Positions 18,500 to 28,341 are shown, numbered from the stretch's first letter. The stretch is DNA of 64,000 nucleotides from Erwinia mallotivora (GCF_000590885.1 NZ_JFHN01000045.1:124001-188000); one strand, 5' to 3'. Program-made: numbers and translations. The notes: generated by a model from the sequence alone, not told the origin.

Positions 18500-19206
18500 T
18501 GCCAATCCGACAGGTACGCGATATTGAATACCAACTGTTGCCAGGGACCGATCGTCAAACCACTGATATTGTGATTGAACGCAACGGAGTCATAACTGTT
18601 CGACCTCCGCGACGAATGACGCCAGAGCAAGTGGATGAGACCGTACTCAGCAAACGTATGTGGATTTACCGCAATCTGGCTGAATGGCGCGATCTTAATG
18701 CTGCGCAGGTGATGCGGGAATGGGTCAGCGGTGAGACATTTCTCTATCTGGGGAGTGGCTACCGACTTCAGCTAGTTGCAGAACAGGACGACGCTCTTAA
18801 ACTCAAAGATGGCCGCTTTTGCCTTCAACGCGAGATCGTCGAACGTGGTGGTCATTCCGCCGCCCATAAGGCATTCGAAGATTTTTATAAGGCAAAAGGT
18901 CTGGCCCGTATCCGCAATCGAGTGAACTGGTTTGCCCCCAGGGTGGGAGTAACCGCAGGTGCTCTGGAGATTAAAGATCTGGGCTATCGCTGGGCATCAT
19001 GTACCCGCAATGGTGATCTCCATTTCCATTGGAAATGCTTGATGGCACCGTTGACCGTTATCGACTACATCATTGTCCACGAGCTTTGTCATTTGCACCA
19101 CCGAGACCACTCGGACGCATTCTGGAACGAGGTAGACAAGGTGTTACCGGATTATCGGGAAAGAAAAGAATGGCTCAGGATTCGTGGTGCTGAATTAGAT
19201 CTTTGA
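18499..19206 (+). CDS. YgjP-like metallopeptidase (DUF45/M48)
   Basis: A 235-residue zinc metallopeptidase of the YgjP/DUF45 family, related to SprT and WSS proteases. The zinc motif is HELCH (about 194-198), with a downstream HSDAFWNEV that supplies the third ligand. RWASCTRNGDLHFHWKCLMA (about 167-186) is conserved in the family. It starts on the last base of the hsdR stop, making it the fifth gene of the operon. YgjP-like genes are often found behind type I restriction genes; whether the product trims restriction subunits or DNA-protein crosslinks is not known. Confidence 0.92.
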   Translation: MPIRQVRDIEYQLLPGTDRQTTDIVIERNGVITVRPPRRMTPEQVDETVLSKRMWIYRNLAEWRDLNAAQVMREWVSGETFLYLGSGYRLQLVAEQDDALKLKDGRFCLQREIVERGGHSAAHKAFEDFYKAKGLARIRNRVNWFAPRVGVTAGALEIKDLGYRWASCTRNGDLHFHWKCLMAPLTVIDYIIVHELCHLHHRDHSDAFWNEVDKVLPDYRERKEWLRIRGAELDL

Positions 19207-19329
19207 TGAACACTCATCTTCATCCTATCGAGTAAAGCATACCCCTGTAGTAATGCTTTCGTTGTGGTCTGATAGCCGTCCTCATATTTGCTTAAAAATT
19301 AACCAAAATAGCATGGTATAAAACTACTA

Positions 19330-19350
19330 GGGGGTCAATATGGTGGTCGG
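19330..19350 (+). promoter_or_regulatory. Candidate integrase arm-type site, right end
   Basis: GGGGGTCAATATGGTGGTCGG matches 17 of 21 bases of 3556-3576 in the same orientation and lies 54 bases before the attR core. Confidence 0.5.
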
Positions 19351-19403
19351 AAAAATTATAATTTTATTAAATTACTTAAATATCAATAAATTGTGATTTA
19401 TGG

Positions 19404-19424
19404 CGAGTCCGGCCTTCGCACCAT
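19404..19424 (+). other. attR core, partial copy of the leuX 3' end
   Basis: CGAGTCCGGCCTTCG followed by CACCAT repeats the tRNA end at 3368-3389 with one G missing. It directly follows the last gene of the restriction operon and marks the right end of a 16.0-kb element. Confidence 0.85.
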
Positions 19425-19966
19425 TACATAAAATTCATTACTTATCATCAAGTTAGAGATAAAATTCTACCTTTCTTGCACGTGAGAAATGATGTGTATG
19501 TTTCACCAGAAATTGCCGCTGGCTGTAGTTAGTAGTGGCAGATCAGGAAATGCTATCTCATAGCGGCGTGTAGTTCCAGGCTCAAACACGTAGCAATAGT
19601 CAACTTGAGGCTAATGACTTAGCCTACGTCTCAAAACTTTCCTAAAACAGTTTTATCACACGCATTAAAGCCCGATGTGCCGCCTTACAAGGCCCCTAAA
19701 CAGATTTATGGTGGCAACGTACCTGCACACGATATGCAGGCTCTACCAGCATCTCAGCCACGCCTCTAACGGTACACGGTTATCCTGATAAGGTGTGATC
19801 ACTCTGAACCGTTGATGAAGTCGCTACGCTCTGCTTGTTGGTAGTACCACCAACGGGGCTTTATGGCTTCTATTGTCTTTTATTGTCTTTTTGGAATGAG
19901 GCTTTATGATAAATCATCCTTATCTTTAGGCTGTACAAAATTCAGAAATTACCAGGACGTGATGTT
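19425..19966. other. Gene-free DNA right of attR
   Basis: About 540 bases with no supported gene. It separates the leuX element from the Tlde1-like gene and should hold that gene's promoter. Confidence 0.5.
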
Positions 19967-20497
19967 ATGCAGATTTGCAGGATGGATTATGACGATGTAT
20001 CGCCAGACGGGAGACGGCTCAAGCTGCTTGTATATGGCGTTGGAACCTTTCCGGTCTTCTCAGGTATTGCGCCTGTAACCAATATTGCTGAGTGCGCATT
20101 TATCAGGAATGCAGCGTTACCTGTCGGGACATACTGGATTGTTGATGCACCAGAAGGGAGTTTAGTTAATCGGCTTGAAAGAGCTGTAAAGGATTTCAAA
20201 AACGGGACAAACCATGCTGAATGGTTCGGTTTATATAATTCAGCGACAATGAGTGACCATGTTTTTGTAAACGGTGTGGACAGGGGATCTTTCAGGCTCC
20301 ACCCATTACGCCCAAACGGGGAAGGAGAGCCATGGGGATGTATTACATTCTATAATATCCCGGATTTTCAGATGGTCAGAGCATCATTACTTAGACGTAA
20401 GAAAGTCCGCGTACCCGGAGGAAAAGGATTAATGGCGTATGGCCGTATAGATGTAACCGGGAGGACTGATTATGCGTCATGCAAAGTTGATAAGTAA
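19967..20497 (+). CDS. Tlde1-like (DUF2778) peptidoglycan-targeting effector
   Basis: A 176-residue protein of the DUF2778/Tlde1 family, L,D-transpeptidase-fold enzymes that act on tetrapeptide stems in peptidoglycan; Salmonella Tlde1 is a type VI secretion effector. Visible family features are GVGTFPVFSG (24-33), LPVGTYWIVDAPEGS (51-65), WFGLYN and the catalytic block with His112 (FRLHPLRP) and Cys125 (WGCITFYN). The residue two before GC is Pro where Ser/Thr is usual, so activity needs testing. The start is the ATG at 19967; an alternative lies at 19982. No signal peptide or VgrG/PAAR domain is present, and no T6SS genes are in the window. Confidence 0.82.
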   Translation: MQICRMDYDDVSPDGRRLKLLVYGVGTFPVFSGIAPVTNIAECAFIRNAALPVGTYWIVDAPEGSLVNRLERAVKDFKNGTNHAEWFGLYNSATMSDHVFVNGVDRGSFRLHPLRPNGEGEPWGCITFYNIPDFQMVRASLLRRKKVRVPGGKGLMAYGRIDVTGRTDYASCKVDK

Positions 20498-20729
20498 TAC
20501 TGTAATCGGGCTGGGCTGTTTTATTGCTTCATTTTTTGTCGTTTTATTCCCGTTGGGGGCGCTTGTCGATTATTTATCACGTATCAGCAATGATGTTCTT
20601 AATAAAACTGGGATGGGATTTGCTGACGGTGATGCTGACCCATCATTTCTTTGGGTGGTACTGTTCCTGATGGTGGTTGTTTCAGGCATTTTATACTGGA
20701 TTGTCAATAAAATCCGCGTGAAAGTCTGA
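20472..20729 (+). CDS. Small two-helix membrane protein, putative Tlde1 immunity
   Basis: An 85-residue protein with two predicted membrane helices (about 9-33 and 63-79) and a short polar loop between them. It overlaps the effector gene by 26 bases. Immunity to Tlde1-type enzymes acts in the periplasm or at the membrane, and immunity genes usually overlap or abut the effector, so immunity is the natural guess. I do not recognise the family itself. Confidence 0.7.
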   Translation: MRHAKLISNTVIGLGCFIASFFVVLFPLGALVDYLSRISNDVLNKTGMGFADGDADPSFLWVVLFLMVVVSGILYWIVNKIRVKV

Positions 20730-20792
20730 CCGCAGGATGAGTATAGGCGCTTATGTTGGTAAGTCGCTACACTTAGATATGCGCAATGATTC

Positions 20793-22079
<1,287 letters not shown>

Positions 22080-22356
22080 TGGAGCACCTGTGTTGTTCTG
22101 AGGTGAGCATATCACCTCTGTTCAGGTGGCCAAATTTAGTGTGCCACTACACTTTGGCTTGTGACCAACACAGGGCGTTTCTCACAGGTCACTCGTATCA
22201 TCCTGATACTGGAAACATTGGCTGGCTGTCATTGACAGCAGGTGTATGTAGTTAAAAATACGGCCAAATTATTCCGCCTTTGAGTTCTTTGCATCAATAC
22301 TGAAAGAGAGTAATCTGGCACCTGGTGCTATATTAAGGTAACAGGATGTCAGCCTG

Positions 22357-22716
22357 ATACGCGTATTCAAAACCAAATGGTTCACCAAAGCAGCTAAATC
22401 CCATGCTATTAAGGATAGCGAGTTGTGTCAGGCTATTGAGGCGGTGATACAAGGGAAAGCTGACAATCTCGGTGGCGGAGTTTACAAAAAACGGCTGAAC
22501 CAGAATCGCGATCGTTCCATTATCCTGGCGAAAGGCGGGGAGCACTGGTTTTACACGTTCCTTCATGCCAAACAGGATATGGCAAACATTGATAATCGCG
22601 AACTGGCCGGTTTCCGCGAGTTAGCAAAGCACTACGCTGCCCTTGCTGATGAAAAGATTGCGGCGCTGAACAAGAGTAAAGAACTGGTGGAGATTTGCCA
22701 TGACTGCAAAAAGTAA
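22357..22716 (+). pseudogene. RelE-like toxin, second copy without its start codon
   Basis: The frame is aligned codon for codon with the toxin at 9217-9576 and fully open, but the ATG there is ATA here (22357-22359). The next candidate starts are a CTG one codon upstream and a TTG at 22423, which would remove 22 residues including the first strand. The protein is otherwise well conserved (GGGVYKKRLN, WFYTFLHAKQ). Loss of the start would silence the toxin and leave a solitary antitoxin; weak initiation at ATA or CTG cannot be excluded. Confidence 0.75.
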
Positions 22717-23023
22717 ATTCAAGAGTCCTGCATTTGAGGCCATCCACAGCGCGGCTGCTGGATTATTCAGCGTTGATGCTATCCCACAGCAAACGATGCG
22801 CAACTTTGATAAAGCGTGTCTTAATAACGTGGACGATATGCAACCTGTTGAAATAAAAGCATTGCGCGAGAAGCTGAACGTCAGCCAACCGGTCTTTGCC
22901 AGCTACCTGAATACCAGTGTGTCAACGGTGCAGAAATGGGAAAGTGGTGTAAAGCGTCCAGGTGGATTATCGCTGAAACTGCTTACCGTGGTGCAAAAGC
23001 ATGGATTGAAGGTGTTGGTTTGA
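22700..23023 (+). CDS. XRE-family antitoxin, second copy
   Basis: A 107-residue paralogue of the antitoxin at 9560-9883, the same length with scattered conservative changes. The helix-turn-helix REKLNVSQPVFASYLNTS and KWESGVKRPGG are unchanged. The ATG is intact and still lies inside the end of the toxin frame. With its own toxin apparently not translated, it may act as an anti-toxin reserve against the first copy or as a regulator of both promoters. Confidence 0.88.
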   Translation: MTAKSKFKSPAFEAIHSAAAGLFSVDAIPQQTMRNFDKACLNNVDDMQPVEIKALREKLNVSQPVFASYLNTSVSTVQKWESGVKRPGGLSLKLLTVVQKHGLKVLV

Positions 23024-23176
23024 TTTATTGTAGTGACTTATTTTCGGGCTGATTATTTCAGGAGAATAAGCCTCAGTATCGATCTAACAGGCTACCTTGA
23101 GCCAGAAGTGGACATTTTCTGGTACTGGCAACAGAGTCAAACAGCACACTACGGTTGCTATTGACCTGCCCCAGCA

Positions 23177-23499
23177 TTAGATACAACCTTCAGTTAATAA
23201 TTTTTCCGGCATTTTCGTTATATTTCTCGCTTCACCAGTCTCCTTAAATTTCAGATCGTATCTGGTAATTTTTTTATTTCTTTCAAAGCATTCAAGACGG
23301 ATATAACAGATTTCATTATTTTCAAAACGATACATTTCAATAATTCCCGCCATTAAATATCATTACCATCTGATCTTTATATATTTCCTGTTTTTTTCTA
23401 TCATCAGATGCAATGAGTTGTTATCAGTGTTGTTGTATGTTGAGTGAAAATATTACTATTATCTGTTTCTTTCCCCTTTCTTTTTATTAAACCGTTCAT
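23177..23499 (-). pseudogene. Decayed small gene in low-GC DNA
   Basis: An ATG at 23499 behind AAGGAAAATATATC opens MNGLIKRKGKETDNSNIFTQ but stops after 31 codons. Coding-like sequence resumes in other frames: DDRKKQEIYKDQMVMIFNGG, then a clean 58-codon stretch from an ATG at 23353 to 23177 that includes IIEMYRFENNEICYIRLECF and KKITRYDLKFKETGEARNIT. The pieces look like one small acidic/basic protein broken by frameshifts. The last part could instead be a complete 58-residue gene. I do not recognise the family. Confidence 0.5.
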
Positions 23500-23514
23500 G
23501 ATATATTTTCCTTA

Positions 23515-23625
23515 TTACTTATAATGTCGCCCGGCGGATTTTAAATGATCTTTTTTAAATCCATTTGCTATTTTTAGTAGAGAGGAGTTTTTAAATCCAT
23601 ATTCGCCTGTATTAAAAGAAACCAT
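23515..23625 (-). pseudogene. Short coding remnant, possibly the end of a longer protein
   Basis: Thirty-six codons starting MVSFNTGEYGFKNSSLLKIA and ending KSAGRHYK, stopping 16 bases before the next ATG. The close spacing to the following small gene resembles the end of a toxin or effector before its immunity gene, but no family is recognisable and the upstream part is missing. Confidence 0.35.
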
Positions 23626-23668
23626 GATCAGCACACCGAATTAATTTTACACCAGTTTTACTCTTACT

Positions 23669-23881
23669 TTATGACGAAGCATGCCAATGGCCTCTTACAA
23701 TATTTTTATTAAATACGAAATTGACTTTTTCTTCAAATATACCATCTCTAAATTTTAAAATTTTAGTCTCATTGATTATCAGATCGCCGTAAGCGATAGT
23801 TGTTTCTTTTTTACGGTTTTATTGGTTTTCCGTTCTCGCTCCAATAATATTTTTAATGTCCGTAACTGATAAACTTAACAT
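23669..23881 (-). pseudogene. Small gene with one in-frame stop
   Basis: From an ATG at 23881 the frame gives MLSLSVTDIKNIIGARTENQ, a TAA, then NRKKETTIAYGDLIINETKI continuing to GHWHASS and a stop. Apart from the single TAA (23819-23821) the 71 codons look protein-like. The arrangement IKNIIG..T...YGD....FRDG faintly recalls small BamE-like domains; I would not name it on that basis. Confidence 0.45.
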
Positions 23882-23973
23882 CCGCCGCCAGGTTCAGTGC
23901 TGGCGATATTGTCCGCAACAATGCTGGTCTGGCGTCGTGTCTGAGCGAAAATATCACCATGCTGAAACGGGCG

Positions 23974-25287
23974 TCACATTTCATTTCTTCCCATATAACG
24001 CTCTTTTGCCAGTGAAATGGCAATAGCAACATCCAGGATCGGGGAGGAAGGCAGATAATTTGCCTGGCCCAGTGCCAGCATGCTGGCAATCAATGGATTA
24101 TCATAGCCCAGTACATAGTCTGCCAGCAGTGCTCCGGCAACGGTTTGCTTCGATATGCCTGCGCCGTTACACCCGCTGGCTGTGTAAACGTTGTTGCCCA
24201 ACGTCCCCCAAACCGGTGCGCCATTCCGTGTGACGCTGATTGTTCCTGACCAGCATTCAGTCAACGAAACATCGCTCAGCTGGGGATAGATTTTGTGGAA
24301 AATTTGCCGGTGCAGCTGGGCGGCCTGATAAGTCTGCGCGGCAGTAACGGCCCCTTTCAGCGCCGGAACGACATGTTGGCGGATCATAAAGCGACCATCA
24401 CGCGTGTAACGCAGCGTTGCGCCTGCGATGGCGTTAACCGGTGTCAGGCCCCAACTGCCTGTGTCAGGAAGTCTCTGCTGCTGTTCAGCAGTTAATGGCG
24501 CGGTAATACTGGCAAAGGTTGCCATTGCGGCCTGACGTGAGTGACGCGGTGCAAGAGCTGATGAAAGAGCGTTGGTCGCCAGCATCACCTTGCGGGCAGT
24601 AATACTACCGCCTGGTGTGAAAACCCGGTTAGTGCTGCCGTAATGGATCTCCAGCGCTGGCGTATGGTCATAAATCATCACATTGCCAGGCAGACTGCTT
24701 GCCAGCCCAACGGCCAGGGTGGCAGGGTTAACCAGAACCGCTCCGGGCGTATAAATGCCTTTCGCATAGAAGTGGGTTCCCAGCTTTTGTGCCAGCATTT
24801 GCTGGTCGAACAGCGTGTAAGATTCGCCCAGAGCATCAAGACTGTCGCGGTATTCCTGTAAAATCTGGTTGTTTCTGGCGTCGACCTGGCAGTGGTATTT
24901 GCCGACGGTTTCCCATTCACAGTCAATTCGATGCTGTTTAACCATTTCATCGATCAGGCGGATGCCTTCCTGAAGCAGCGTTCTGTAATCCTGCGCCTTT
25001 TTAAGCTCGGCGGTCGAACTGCCAATATTGTGCGGCAAGCCAATAATAAAGCCAGAATTGCGGGCTGAGCTGCTTTCTGCTGCGCAGGCCGAGTCGATTA
25101 TGACAATCCGTAATTGAGGATCGTGCTGTGCCAGCCTGCGTGCGAAGGCAAGCCCGGCAAAACCTGAGCCGATGACCACCCAGTCAGCTGTAATATCACC
25201 ATTGAGTGGCGGATGGGGAACGGAAAGGGGATGACCATCCAGCCAGCCATTTCGATTCTGATTAAAGGGGATGCTGGCATATTTCAT
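23974..25287 (-). CDS. FAD-dependent amine/amino-acid oxidoreductase (DAO family)
   Basis: A 437-residue flavoprotein of the DAO (D-amino-acid oxidase/PuuB-like) superfamily. The FAD-binding Rossmann motif is WVVIGSGFAGLAFARRLA (36-53), followed by a conserved SARNSGFIIGLPHN. A C-terminal GCNGAGISKQTVAGALLADY completes the fold. The substrate is probably a primary or secondary amine, but this cannot be decided from sequence. It lies 157 bases downstream of fucO on the same strand, so the two may be co-transcribed; an aldehyde made by the oxidase could be reduced by FucO. That link is speculative. Confidence 0.85.
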   Translation of the reverse strand: MKYASIPFNQNRNGWLDGHPLSVPHPPLNGDITADWVVIGSGFAGLAFARRLAQHDPQLRIVIIDSACAAESSSARNSGFIIGLPHNIGSSTAELKKAQDYRTLLQEGIRLIDEMVKQHRIDCEWETVGKYHCQVDARNNQILQEYRDSLDALGESYTLFDQQMLAQKLGTHFYAKGIYTPGAVLVNPATLAVGLASSLPGNVMIYDHTPALEIHYGSTNRVFTPGGSITARKVMLATNALSSALAPRHSRQAAMATFASITAPLTAEQQQRLPDTGSWGLTPVNAIAGATLRYTRDGRFMIRQHVVPALKGAVTAAQTYQAAQLHRQIFHKIYPQLSDVSLTECWSGTISVTRNGAPVWGTLGNNVYTASGCNGAGISKQTVAGALLADYVLGYDNPLIASMLALGQANYLPSSPILDVAIAISLAKERYMGRNEM

Positions 25288-25444
25288 TGTCTGTTGTCCT
25301 TCGTACGGCTTTTATGGATAAAATGATGGTTTGCCGAAGAAATTTATCAGGTGATAGCGCTGCTTCCGGCAGGTAATCGGGTGGCAATTTATTCCGTTGC
25401 TACAAAGCAATGCAGGGGCACCGGCCACCTGCATTCAGGGATGC

Positions 25445-26596
25445 TTAATAAAGTTGACGATAAAGCTCAGTAATATCGGCCAGTGAGGCCTCACGTGGGT
25501 TACCGCCAGTACAGACATCATCAAGAGCGGCCTGCGCCAGTGCCGGAATATCTTCCTCTTTCATACCTACATCGCGCAGTCTGGTGGGAATGCCAACATC
25601 GGCAGAGAGCTTTTGCACGGCCTCAACGGCAGCGATTCTGACTTCACTTAATGATTTACCACATACGCTGGCAACACCCATTGCACGGGCAATATCACGA
25701 TATTTCTCGCCGGTGTAATCTGCGTTCCAGGCCATCACCTGCGGTAAAATAATGGCGTTGGCCACGCCGTGCGGCACGTTGTAGAACGCGCCGAGCGGAT
25801 GTGCCATCCCATGCACCAGTCCCAGACCAACGTTGGAAAACCCCATCCCGGCGATATATTGCCCCAGCGCCATATCTTCAACGCCCTGACTGTCTCCGGC
25901 AACCGAAGCGCGTAGTGAACGACTGATAATCTGAATGGCTTTCAGATGCAGTGCATCAGTCAGCTCCCATGCTCCTTTGGTGGTATAGCCTTCAATCGCA
26001 TGTGTCAGGGCATCAATGCCGGTGGCGGCCTTCAGTGACGGGGGCATACTGGCCATCATTTCGGCATCGATAATCGCGACAATCGGAATGTCATGGGGAT
26101 CGACGCAGACAAATTTACGGCGTTTCTCCTCGTCGGTGATCACGTAATTGATGGTCACTTCGGCGGCGGTGCCCGCAGTGGTTGGAACAGCAATAATGGG
26201 CACACTGGCGTGACGGGTCGCTGCTACGCCTTCCAGGCTGCGGACATCTGAAAACTCAGGGTTATTGATAATAATACCAATGGCTTTAGCGGTGTCCTGC
26301 GGTGAACCACCGCCAATAGCAATAAGATAATCTGCTTTTGACGCTTTAAATATATCAACACCCTTGGTCACTACCGCAATAGTGGGATTTGGCACAACCT
26401 CATCGTAAATAACATAAGGCAGCTGATGCTTATCAAGCAGCGCCGTGACTTTCTTAATCACGCCTGCCTGAATTAAAATCTTGTCGGTAACCAGTAGCGC
26501 CTTTTTTAAACCCCTTTGAGAAACTTCATCAACTATCCTGGAAATCGAACCCGGTCCGAACCAGGATGTTTCATTCAGTATCATACGGTGTTGCAT
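25445..26596 (-). CDS. fucO: Lactaldehyde reductase / 1,2-propanediol oxidoreductase
   Basis: A 383-residue group III iron-dependent alcohol dehydrogenase, colinear with E. coli FucO. Shared blocks include RMILNETSWFGPG, YLIAIGGGSPQDT, VPTTAGTAAEVTINYVITDE, DALTHAIEGY and HGMAHPLGAFYNVPHG; the last two carry the Asp and His iron ligands. It interconverts L-lactaldehyde and L-1,2-propanediol with NAD(H). The ATG at 26596 follows ACAGGAG; a longer frame upstream lacks a ribosome site. The other fuc genes (fucAPIKUR) are absent from the window, so this copy probably serves a pathway other than fucose use. Confidence 0.9.
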   Translation of the reverse strand: MQHRMILNETSWFGPGSISRIVDEVSQRGLKKALLVTDKILIQAGVIKKVTALLDKHQLPYVIYDEVVPNPTIAVVTKGVDIFKASKADYLIAIGGGSPQDTAKAIGIIINNPEFSDVRSLEGVAATRHASVPIIAVPTTAGTAAEVTINYVITDEEKRRKFVCVDPHDIPIVAIIDAEMMASMPPSLKAATGIDALTHAIEGYTTKGAWELTDALHLKAIQIISRSLRASVAGDSQGVEDMALGQYIAGMGFSNVGLGLVHGMAHPLGAFYNVPHGVANAIILPQVMAWNADYTGEKYRDIARAMGVASVCGKSLSEVRIAAVEAVQKLSADVGIPTRLRDVGMKEEDIPALAQAALDDVCTGGNPREASLADITELYRQLY

Positions 26597-27003
26597 TATA
26601 TTCTCCTGTAACGTGAAGCTTGTTTTGTTCAATTTTTACTGTCGGAAAATATGCGGAGGAAATCAGTTATCGATCTTGATTAAGATCAGCTTGCAGTGAT
26701 TAAGCAGGAAAGTGAAGACGATGAGTGGCCTGTCCGGACTGTCATATCAATCGGGTTGTCTGTCGGTTTTAAGTTAATATCTGACATTTTTTATCGGTGA
26801 TCCTTATCCGGAAAATACGGATGGCGGTCCCCCGACAGGCAGGTAGCAGCAGAGGCCCGGTTGTTGTCACCTTCAGCTGCATACCGGCTACAAATGACAG
26901 TACATTGGGACATGACATACAAAAAACATGAAAAGTAATTTTAAAAAATCTTCCAATTGAAAGGATATTACGGCGTCTTTTCCGGCAGGAATTTTATTGC
27001 GGG
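26597..27003. other. Intergenic DNA upstream of fucO
   Basis: No protein gene is supported. It should contain the fucO promoter (minus strand). A plus-strand terminator at 27004-27032 has no known gene in front of it, so a short plus-strand transcript may start here. Confidence 0.5.
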
Positions 27004-27032
27004 AAAGCCGCCTTGTTTTAAGGCGGCTTTTT
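27004..27032 (+). terminator. Strong intrinsic terminator on the plus strand
   Basis: AAAGCCGCCTT and AAGGCGGCTTT form an 11-bp perfect stem with a short T-rich loop, followed by T's on the plus strand. Both neighbouring genes are on the minus strand, where the hairpin is followed by CCCGC rather than T's. Confidence 0.75.
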
Positions 27033-27147
27033 AATTATTACTTACGGACTTATTCCGTGCTCAGACTTCTTAACTGTTATGCATACAGCGCAATTATTTC
27101 ATTCTGGCTGGCACGCATCCTTTTCCACCATCCGGACAGAAAAATTG

Positions 27148-28341
27148 TTAATTCGCCATAATACTGGCGGCTAGTTGCGCGCTGTCTGGCGTATTACCAA
27201 TCAGTTCAGTCAGCAGATTGTTAACGCCGTCACTCATTGCAGTGAAATGGGTTTGCGGTGAGCGCGTAACCACAATAAATACTCCGACGCTGCACTGAGG
27301 TACCATGGCCATATAGGTAATGAAACCGCCGCCACCGCCAGTCTTCTGAATAATACCCGGCCGGTTATTTTGTGGCGCCATATAAACCCAACCCATACCC
27401 AGTGCCGAAGCCTTACCCGGCACGTCCATACCATCCACTTTGGTTAACTGGCTGCGCTGATAGATCATGGTCTGCATGCGATCGACCTGGGATGAGCGGG
27501 TGTGGATATCAGAAGAGAGAAACTGCTGCATCCAGCGGCCCATATCGTCCGGCGTGGAATAAATGCCACCACTGCCAATCGCTGCCAGGGTGTTCATGCA
27601 TGGACTGGCGCCTTTTTCCGCCACCATCAGGCGTGAGCACTGATCGGGTGAAGGGGTAAAGGTGGTGTCTTTCATCCCCAGTGGACGGGTGATTTCACGC
27701 TGAAGCAGGGCGGGATATGACACGCCACTGGCACGGGAAAGCGCATCGGCCAACAGGTCGAACGCCAGATTAGAGTAGGCCGCCTGAGTTCCGGGCGCAG
27801 CTTTCAATTTAGCGTTATCCAGCCAGTTCCAGCGCTGGTTATAGGTTGGCCAGACAAAAACCGGGCGGTTTGCCTTGCCGCCGGGCAGCTCACGGGGCAG
27901 CCCGCTGGTGTGGGTTGCCAGATTAATCAGGCGAATAGTTTGCCCGGCATAGTTGGGCACACTGCTGCTACGCGGGGCGTATTTACTCAGTGGATCATCC
28001 AACCGCACGACACCCTTTTCAGACAGCTTCACCAACAGTTCGCTGGTCATCAATTTGGTCAGGGAGGCGATGCGAATGACCGAGTCCTTCTGAGGACGGA
28101 CACTGCTGCCGGGCCTCACGGAACCCATACTGGCGAAAACACGCTGATTGGTATCGATTGCCACCATCGCCATGCCAGTGGCTTTGGTGTTATAGAAAAT
28201 ATTCTGTGCGTAACGATCCACTATCTGGGAGGCAAGCAGCGGGTCAGGCGCAACCCTTGCAGCCAGACTGCTAAGTGGGCTGATCGCTGTCAGCACTACC
28301 AGTAATCGGTGAAGGAAAGATTTCAATGTGGCTGTATCCAT
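27148..28341 (-). CDS. ampH: AmpH-like penicillin-binding DD-carboxy/endopeptidase
   Basis: A 397-residue periplasmic serine hydrolase of the class C beta-lactamase fold, colinear with E. coli AmpH (VIRIASLTKLMTSE, VFVWPTYNQRW, LGMKDTTFTPSPDQC, GIIQKTGGGGGFITYMAM). The active-site triad is complete: Ser93-x-x-Lys96, Tyr189-Ser-Asn191 and KTG near 340. The N-terminus is a signal peptide ending near SLAA (about 27). E. coli AmpH has DD-carboxypeptidase and DD-endopeptidase activity in peptidoglycan remodelling and weak beta-lactamase activity. It is a single gene here, followed by the fucO region. Confidence 0.92.
   Translation of the reverse strand: MDTATLKSFLHRLLVVLTAISPLSSLAARVAPDPLLASQIVDRYAQNIFYNTKATGMAMVAIDTNQRVFASMGSVRPGSSVRPQKDSVIRIASLTKLMTSELLVKLSEKGVVRLDDPLSKYAPRSSSVPNYAGQTIRLINLATHTSGLPRELPGGKANRPVFVWPTYNQRWNWLDNAKLKAAPGTQAAYSNLAFDLLADALSRASGVSYPALLQREITRPLGMKDTTFTPSPDQCSRLMVAEKGASPCMNTLAAIGSGGIYSTPDDMGRWMQQFLSSDIHTRSSQVDRMQTMIYQRSQLTKVDGMDVPGKASALGMGWVYMAPQNNRPGIIQKTGGGGGFITYMAMVPQCSVGVFIVVTRSPQTHFTAMSDGVNNLLTELIGNTPDSAQLAASIMAN

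Larger units (their letters stand above)
22151..23112 (+). repeat. Toxin-antitoxin block, copy 2
   Basis: A direct copy of 9009-9985. Similarity begins exactly at the IS911-like right end and runs through promoter region, toxin and antitoxin to AACAGGCTACCTTGAGCCAG near 23112. Confidence 0.85.
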
